This document shows positions 16,405 through 19,237 of a DNA stretch of 19,237 nucleotides, piece after piece. Each line of letters starts with the position of its first letter. Within the stretch, counting starts at the first letter, position 1. Origin of the DNA: Ruminococcaceae bacterium UBA6413. GTDB lineage: Bacteria; Bacillota; Clostridia; Oscillospirales; Ruminococcaceae. A program made the translations under genes and the position numbers. A model generated the notes under the pieces. The model saw only the letters and a program-made list of their open reading frames with translations. It made no database searches and was not told the origin of the DNA. The DNA is taken from contig DJPL01000040.1 in assembly GCA_002437415.1 (NCBI GenBank), positions 1 to 19,237 of the forward strand. Direction: 5' to 3'.

Positions 16405-17091
16405 TTATGTATCTCTTTCAACCGCTACGACATCGCCGCGCACGTCTATAATGCGCACCTGCGCTCCCGTAGGGATTGCTTCATCACTGTCGGTGACTGC
16501 GGAAAGTTCGATAAAACGTTCTCCCGCCGCTACCGTCACCTTTCCCTCGCCGCTTTCGTTTGCGGGAACGGGAATATATACTCTGCCCTTTTCGCCGAGC
16601 AGTCTGCGGATATCAAGACTTCCGTCCTGCGTCAGCTTCTTTGTAAGCTGAAGCACCTTTGCGACACCGAGCATTGCCAGGAAGCCGAGCACAAGAGCGA
16701 TAACTATCGCAATTGCAACGTTAAGTCCAAGCGAGGTGCATATAACACCCGTCCAACCGAACACACAGAGAAATGTCATAATTCCCTGCAAAGTGAAAAG
16801 CTGCATTGTTCCGAAGTCGGACGGATTAGAGCCGTCACCTATTGCGGTATGATCACAGCCCTCAATCGCATGAGCACCCGAAATATCGGGAACATCTGAC
16901 GGAATGTCGGAAACATCGGGAACATCAAGTCCGTCAATTCCGCTCGTGTCGCTGAACTCGACACCCTCGCCGCCGTGACCCAGTCCTATCATAAGAAGTA
17001 TGGTCTGTATCACTATTATAAGTGTTGCGGGAATAGCTATACAATAGAAAATCTGCATTGTAAGTCCCAGCGAACTCCACCATTCAAACAT
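16405..17091 (-). CDS. NfeD-like membrane protein, flotillin partner (YuaF type)
   Basis: The 228-residue product has a membrane segment near the N-terminus (about 11-36), an acidic, Gly/Ser/Asp/Pro-rich linker (about 37-95, with DVPDVSDIPSDVPDIS), two close membrane segments (about 97-150), and a C-terminal beta domain (about 163-228; GEKGRVYIPVPANESGEGKV, then IPTGAQVRIIDVRGDVVAVER) that matches the NfeD OB-fold pattern. NfeD proteins accompany flotillins; in B. subtilis yuaF precedes floT in the same way. The frame extends to a GTG at 17100. The ATG at 17091, preceded by AAAGGGTGAAGG, is preferred. The linker is unusual compared with the 174-residue YuaF. No sure promoter is seen in 17092-17170, so it may be co-transcribed with the upstream lipoprotein gene. 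Confidence 0.88.
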   Translation of the reverse strand: MFEWWSSLGLTMQIFYCIAIPATLIIVIQTILLMIGLGHGGEGVEFSDTSGIDGLDVPDVSDIPSDVPDISGAHAIEGCDHTAIGDGSNPSDFGTMQLFTLQGIMTFLCVFGWTGVICTSLGLNVAIAIVIALVLGFLAMLGVAKVLQLTKKLTQDGSLDIRRLLGEKGRVYIPVPANESGEGKVTVAAGERFIELSAVTDSDEAIPTGAQVRIIDVRGDVVAVERDT

Positions 17092-17170
17092 ATCCTTCAC
17101 CCTTTCTGTTCGTTTTTCAGCCGATATATGAACGTGCCGTAAATCTAATATACTGTTGGTATTCTTATAA

Positions 17171-17359
17171 CTATTTTATACATTCGTATTTGCATTTGCT
17201 GTCCGTACCCATTTTATACGACGGTTCTGCTTTATCAGTCGATATCGCTTTTGTCGGCTTATTATCGATTATTGCGGATTTTGCCGAAAGCCCGATACTA
17301 TCTGTATATTTCAGCCTCACATCAACACTCGGTATATCACGTATTATAATATCCGAGGG
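17171..17359 (-). pseudogene. Out-of-frame continuation of the lipoprotein gene
   Basis: Directly overlapping the lipoprotein stop, the +1 frame is open for 62 codons (17359 down to TAG at 17171-17173). It lacks a start codon with a ribosome site. Its predicted text is hydrophilic and protein-like (VDVRLKYTDSIGLSAKSA, PTKAISTDKAEPSYKMGTD), so it reads as the original C-terminus. The frames overlap from 17337 to 17359, and removing one base there would join them into a protein of about 260 residues. No known slippery sequence was recognised, so mutation or a sequencing error is more likely than programmed shifting. Confidence 0.5.
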
Positions 17360-17954
17360 TCAGCAGGACGAGGAAATTCTTATCAGCAAGCACCCATTCA
17401 TCATTCGTATAGCGGAAATCTATAGTCAGCTCAAACTTATCCGACTTGAACTCGCTGTCACCGATAAGCGAATCTATGTAATCCATCTGCGCATTGAAAT
17501 CGTTTTTCAGCTCGGAATTGATTTTGGAGTCGGTCTTCTTATTGAATTTCTCCATATCGATCGAAGTGAACGTACCTGTTACACTGCCGGTTCTTGCGTC
17601 CTTGTCGGTCTTTTCGGTGAGATCGTCATAGGTGACGTAATTCTCAAAAATCGCCGCCACAGTATCGGAGTAGCGTGAAAGCCACTTATCCTCATATGCT
17701 GTTTCGGTATCCGTAAAGTAAAGCTCCATACTCCTCTTGGAGAAACTGCGGCAATACGCAGCGAGGTCATCATACTGTCCCTCTTTCGCAAGGGTCATTA
17801 TTTCTTCTATTGTTTCTTTAGGAGACAGGTGCTTTGTTTCGGTTGTAGTATCACCTCTGTGACAGCCCGCGAATGCCAGCATAAGTACCGCGGTACATAC
17901 CAAAATTAAGGCTCTTACGGCGTGTCTTTTAATTTTTATATATGAAATGTTCAA
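17337..17954 (-). CDS. Predicted lipoprotein of unknown function, probably cut short by a frameshift
   Basis: The 205-residue product has a basic N-terminus, a hydrophobic stretch and a lipobox LAFAGC with Cys31, so it is predicted to be lipid-anchored on the outer face of the membrane. The rest (about 45-195) is charged, with helical text followed by strands (ARTGSVTGTFTSIDM, KFELTIDFRYTNDEWVLADK), which resembles small NTF2-like or DUF4878-type lipoproteins; no family is certain. The start is a TTG at 17954 with AAAGGA 9 bases upstream; no in-frame ATG keeps the signal peptide. The last 7-8 residues before the TGA look out of place, and a well-formed reading frame continues in the next frame to 17171 (separate entry). 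It has its own consensus promoter and an operator-like dyad. Confidence 0.8.
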   Translation of the reverse strand: MNISYIKIKRHAVRALILVCTAVLMLAFAGCHRGDTTTETKHLSPKETIEEIMTLAKEGQYDDLAAYCRSFSKRSMELYFTDTETAYEDKWLSRYSDTVAAIFENYVTYDDLTEKTDKDARTGSVTGTFTSIDMEKFNKKTDSKINSELKNDFNAQMDYIDSLIGDSEFKSDKFELTIDFRYTNDEWVLADKNFLVLLTLGYYNT

Positions 17955-17992
17955 TTCGATTAGTCCTTTCTGCGCATAGCAGATTTTGTTAC

Positions 17993-18010
17993 GTAAATTT
18001 AATTTACCTT
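17993..18010 (-). promoter_or_regulatory. Operator-like dyad in the lipoprotein promoter
   Basis: GTAAATT-T-AATTTAC (17993-18007) is a perfect palindrome just at the predicted transcription start. Read on the minus strand with its flank it is AAGGTAAATTAAATTTAC, matching 17 of 18 bases of the site at 18201-18218 before the XRE gene. Confidence 0.65.
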
Positions 18011-18011
18011 A

Positions 18012-18039
18012 ATTATAGCACATTTGAACGAAATGTCAA
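18012..18039 (-). promoter_or_regulatory. Sigma-A promoter of the lipoprotein gene
   Basis: Minus strand: TTGACA (18034-18039), 16-base spacer, TATAAT (18012-18017), both boxes perfect. Transcription would start near 18005, inside the dyad. Confidence 0.88.
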
Positions 18040-18160
18040 TATCAAACCTTGCGTTTGCTCAAAATAAGCACTTTGCACAATTCAGAGATATTTTCTTTGT
18101 GCATATCGCAGAAAACCGCCTGAAAACAGAATTAGACATCTATTTTTTCGGTAAACGCAC
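18040..18160. other. Spacer between the divergent lipoprotein and XRE promoters
   Basis: No gene. One 7-bp inverted repeat TGCACAA (18074-18080) / TTGTGCA (18097-18103) is visible; its role is unknown. Confidence 0.4.
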
Positions 18161-18189
18161 TTGATTTTTTTACGGCTATCTGCTAAACT
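18161..18189 (+). promoter_or_regulatory. Probable sigma-A promoter of the XRE regulator gene
   Basis: TTGATT (18161-18166), 17-base spacer, TAAACT (18184-18189) preceded by TGC, an extended -10 feature. The start would be near 18196, a few bases before the dyad at 18203-18219. Confidence 0.55.
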
Positions 18190-18200
18190 ATCAATATAAA

Positions 18201-18219
18201 AAGGTAAATTACATTTACC
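18201..18219 (+). promoter_or_regulatory. Operator-like dyad in the XRE gene leader
   Basis: GGTAAAT-TAC-ATTTACC (18203-18219) is a perfect dyad. With its flank AA it matches the site in the divergent lipoprotein promoter at 17 of 18 bases. A further small palindrome GTAAC-C-GTTAC lies at 18244-18254. Together they suggest autoregulation by the downstream XRE protein. Confidence 0.65.
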
Positions 18220-18276
18220 GAAGCTCTATAAAGGTAATTATCCGTAACCGTTACAAACCACGAGAGGAGTGAGCAT

Positions 18277-18804
18277 ATGAATTCGGAAGAACTCGGGAAG
18301 CGAATTAAAGAAGCGCGCCTTGCAAAGAAAATGACCCAGTCGGAGCTTGTAGGCTCATTTATAACAAGAAATATGCTCAGCCGCATTGAAAGCGGTAACG
18401 CTTGTCCGTCGGTAAAAACGCTCGAATATTTGGCTCAGCGCCTTGATCTGCCGGCAGGAAGCCTGATTTCGGACGAAACACCCGATGCTATCGACACGGA
18501 AAGATCCGACAGAAACGCACAGCAGCTTATAAGCGCAAAACAGCTGTACATAGAATGCGATTATCCTGCCTGTGTAAGCGAGGCGGAAAAGCTCATCGGA
18601 ACTGAATTTGAGGACGAGGGGCAGGCAATTCTTGCGCGTTGCTGTATTGCCTTATCCGAAAAAGCGATGAACGGCGGTGACAAGACATCGGCTATAAAAT
18701 ATGCAAAGCAGGCGCTTGAGCTTGCCGACAAGGGTATTTACAAGAGCCGCGAGATAAGCGTTGACGCTACACTTAAGCTTTCGGAGATCGCAGGAGGAAA
18801 ATAA
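18277..18804 (+). CDS. XRE-family transcriptional regulator with TPR-like C-terminus
   Basis: The 175-residue protein has an HTH_3 (Cro/C1) domain at about 5-62: LGKRIKEARLAKKMTQSELVG with recognition helix text ITRNMLSRIESGNACPSVKTLEYLAQRLDLP. The rest (about 80-172) is helical, with tetratricopeptide-like text (LYIECDYPACVSEAEKLI, then SAIKYAKQALELADKG), a layout seen in clostridial XRE regulators that sense a peptide or partner. GAGAGGAG precedes the ATG. It is divergent from the lipoprotein gene, and the same dyad occurs at both promoters, so it probably regulates both. The next gene starts 1 base after its stop codon. Confidence 0.92.
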   Translation: MNSEELGKRIKEARLAKKMTQSELVGSFITRNMLSRIESGNACPSVKTLEYLAQRLDLPAGSLISDETPDAIDTERSDRNAQQLISAKQLYIECDYPACVSEAEKLIGTEFEDEGQAILARCCIALSEKAMNGGDKTSAIKYAKQALELADKGIYKSREISVDATLKLSEIAGGK

Positions 18805-18805
18805 T

Positions 18806-19084
18806 ATGGATATCATTATAGAGCTGTTATGCGATATACTTTTCGACGCGGGAATGGCGGCAAGCACAAGCCACAGACTGCCGAAACCGCTCAGAATAAT
18901 CTGCTGTGTGCTGACATCACTTGTTTTCATAGTGCTAATAGTGATACTGGCTGTAGTTGCTGTAAACTGTTTGCGGGATACACCTGTTATAAGCATACTG
19001 CTCGGCGCTCTTGATATAATAATGATATTTTTACTGTTGAGTATGATCTCAAGAGCATTTGGAGCAAGAAAACGCAAAAAGTGA
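18806..19084 (+). CDS. Small two-helix membrane protein, translationally coupled to the XRE gene
   Basis: Family not recognised. The 92-residue product has a short N-terminal region, a strong hydrophobic segment (about 32-54), a second (about 60-80) and a basic tail ARKRKK, so both ends are probably cytoplasmic. The ATG lies 1 base after the XRE stop, and its ribosome site AGGAGG (18792-18797) lies inside the XRE gene, a sign of coupling. An upstream in-frame ATG at 18761 lies inside the XRE gene and is rejected. It may be a partner or membrane sensor of the regulator, but that is only context. Confidence 0.8.
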   Translation: MDIIIELLCDILFDAGMAASTSHRLPKPLRIICCVLTSLVFIVLIVILAVVAVNCLRDTPVISILLGALDIIMIFLLLSMISRAFGARKRKK

Positions 19085-19113
19085 TTGACAAAGCGACGAT
19101 TTTAGTGTATAAT
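19085..19113 (+). promoter_or_regulatory. Consensus sigma-A promoter of the tRNA-Ser locus
   Basis: TTGACA (19085-19090), 17-base spacer, TATAAT (19108-19113). The -35 box starts at the base after the stop codon of the small membrane gene. Just as at tRNA-Gln, the bases after TATAAT include TTACGTTG or CTACGTTG, and a hairpin follows (TTGCGA 19121-19126 / TCGCAA 19139-19144). Confidence 0.92.
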
Positions 19114-19151
19114 ATTTACGTTGCGATATCGGAAGATGTCGCAAGCTATAT

Positions 19152-19193
19152 GCAGACGTATCGAAGTGGTCATAACGAGGCTGACTCGAAATC
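19152..19193 (+). tRNA. tRNA-Ser (CGA) 5' half; 3' half not recognisable in the window
   Basis: Acceptor arm GCAGACG (19152-19158), T8-A9, D-stem TCG/CGA around AAGTGGTCATAA, base 26 G, anticodon stem GCTGA and loop CTCGAAA with anticodon CGA (19187-19189) all fit a clostridial tRNA-Ser. After AAATC the anticodon stem should continue AGC, but TCC is found. No GTTCRAA T-loop and no CGTCTGC acceptor end occur in the 44 bases left, although the T-loop of a normal tRNA-Ser should lie inside them. The gene is interrupted, truncated or followed by foreign sequence; the full locus lies beyond the window. Confidence 0.55.
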
Positions 19194-19237
19194 TCCTTCG
19201 GCTGACGGAAGCCCATCTTCCGAAAAGCCTTTAACCG

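Noticed and set aside
17190..17678. Plus-strand frame of 162 codons
   Set aside because: It is the antisense of the lipoprotein gene and its out-of-frame tail and has no ribosome site. Its extension past 17337 instead supports that the minus strand is coding there.
19131..19222. tRNA-Sec-like RNA with an 8-bp acceptor stem GGAAGATG/CATCTTCC
   Set aside because: The arms pair, but no T-loop TTCRA lies before the 3' arm and the anticodon is not TCA; the CGA-type serine D-arm and anticodon loop fit much better with the GCAGACG acceptor.

Overview
The window looks like chromosome of a low-to-mid GC, spore-forming Clostridia, most likely an Oscillospiraceae/Ruminococcaceae gut bacterium ([Eubacterium] siraeum- or Ruminococcus-like). 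This rests on a sporulation phosphatase SpoIIE, a very long BspA-type leucine-rich-repeat surface protein ending in fibronectin III domains, a flotillin/NfeD pair, strong AGGAGG ribosome sites, sigma-A TTGACA/TATAAT promoters, and a tRNA gene with an encoded CCA. The genus is inferred from gene style, not from any search.

Layout. 1-2353 (minus): a membrane-anchored protein with two tandem copies of an unknown domain (94-1083), and a DUF11-type repeat protein without a signal peptide (1371-2219). Each has its own intrinsic terminator. A third minus-strand terminator (2317-2353) sits upstream of the DUF11 gene. 2354-4979 (plus): a regulatory region with nested inverted repeats, then spoIIE. 4907-6830 (plus): an EamA-family transporter, tRNA-Gln(CTG) and a GNAT acetyltransferase. 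6923-14317 (plus): one 7.25-kb gene for a secreted BspA-like LRR protein with about nine super-repeats, a CxxC-rich segment and three FnIII domains. 14320-14988: noncoding, with a dispersed palindromic repeat, a minus-strand terminator and three 70-bp tandem repeats that begin at the flotillin stop codon. 14986-17954 (minus): flotillin, NfeD-like protein, and a lipoprotein whose 3' part appears frameshifted. 18161-19084 (plus): an XRE regulator and a translationally coupled small membrane protein. 19085-19237 (plus): a perfect promoter followed by the 5' half of a tRNA-Ser(CGA) whose 3' half cannot be recognised before the window ends.

How the parts may work together. Flotillin and NfeD form the known membrane-microdomain pair. 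The XRE regulator gene and the divergent lipoprotein gene carry almost the same 18-bp dyad just at or after their predicted transcription starts, which suggests one regulator controls both. SpoIIE, a possible Spo0A box and a sigma-E-like divergent promoter give the 2.5-kb region a sporulation flavour. No complete new defence or mobile system was seen. The most unusual items are the interrupted tRNA-Ser with alternative pairings, the shared operator, the covarying 70-bp repeats at the flotillin stop codon, and the near-identical terminator hairpin found 12 kb apart.
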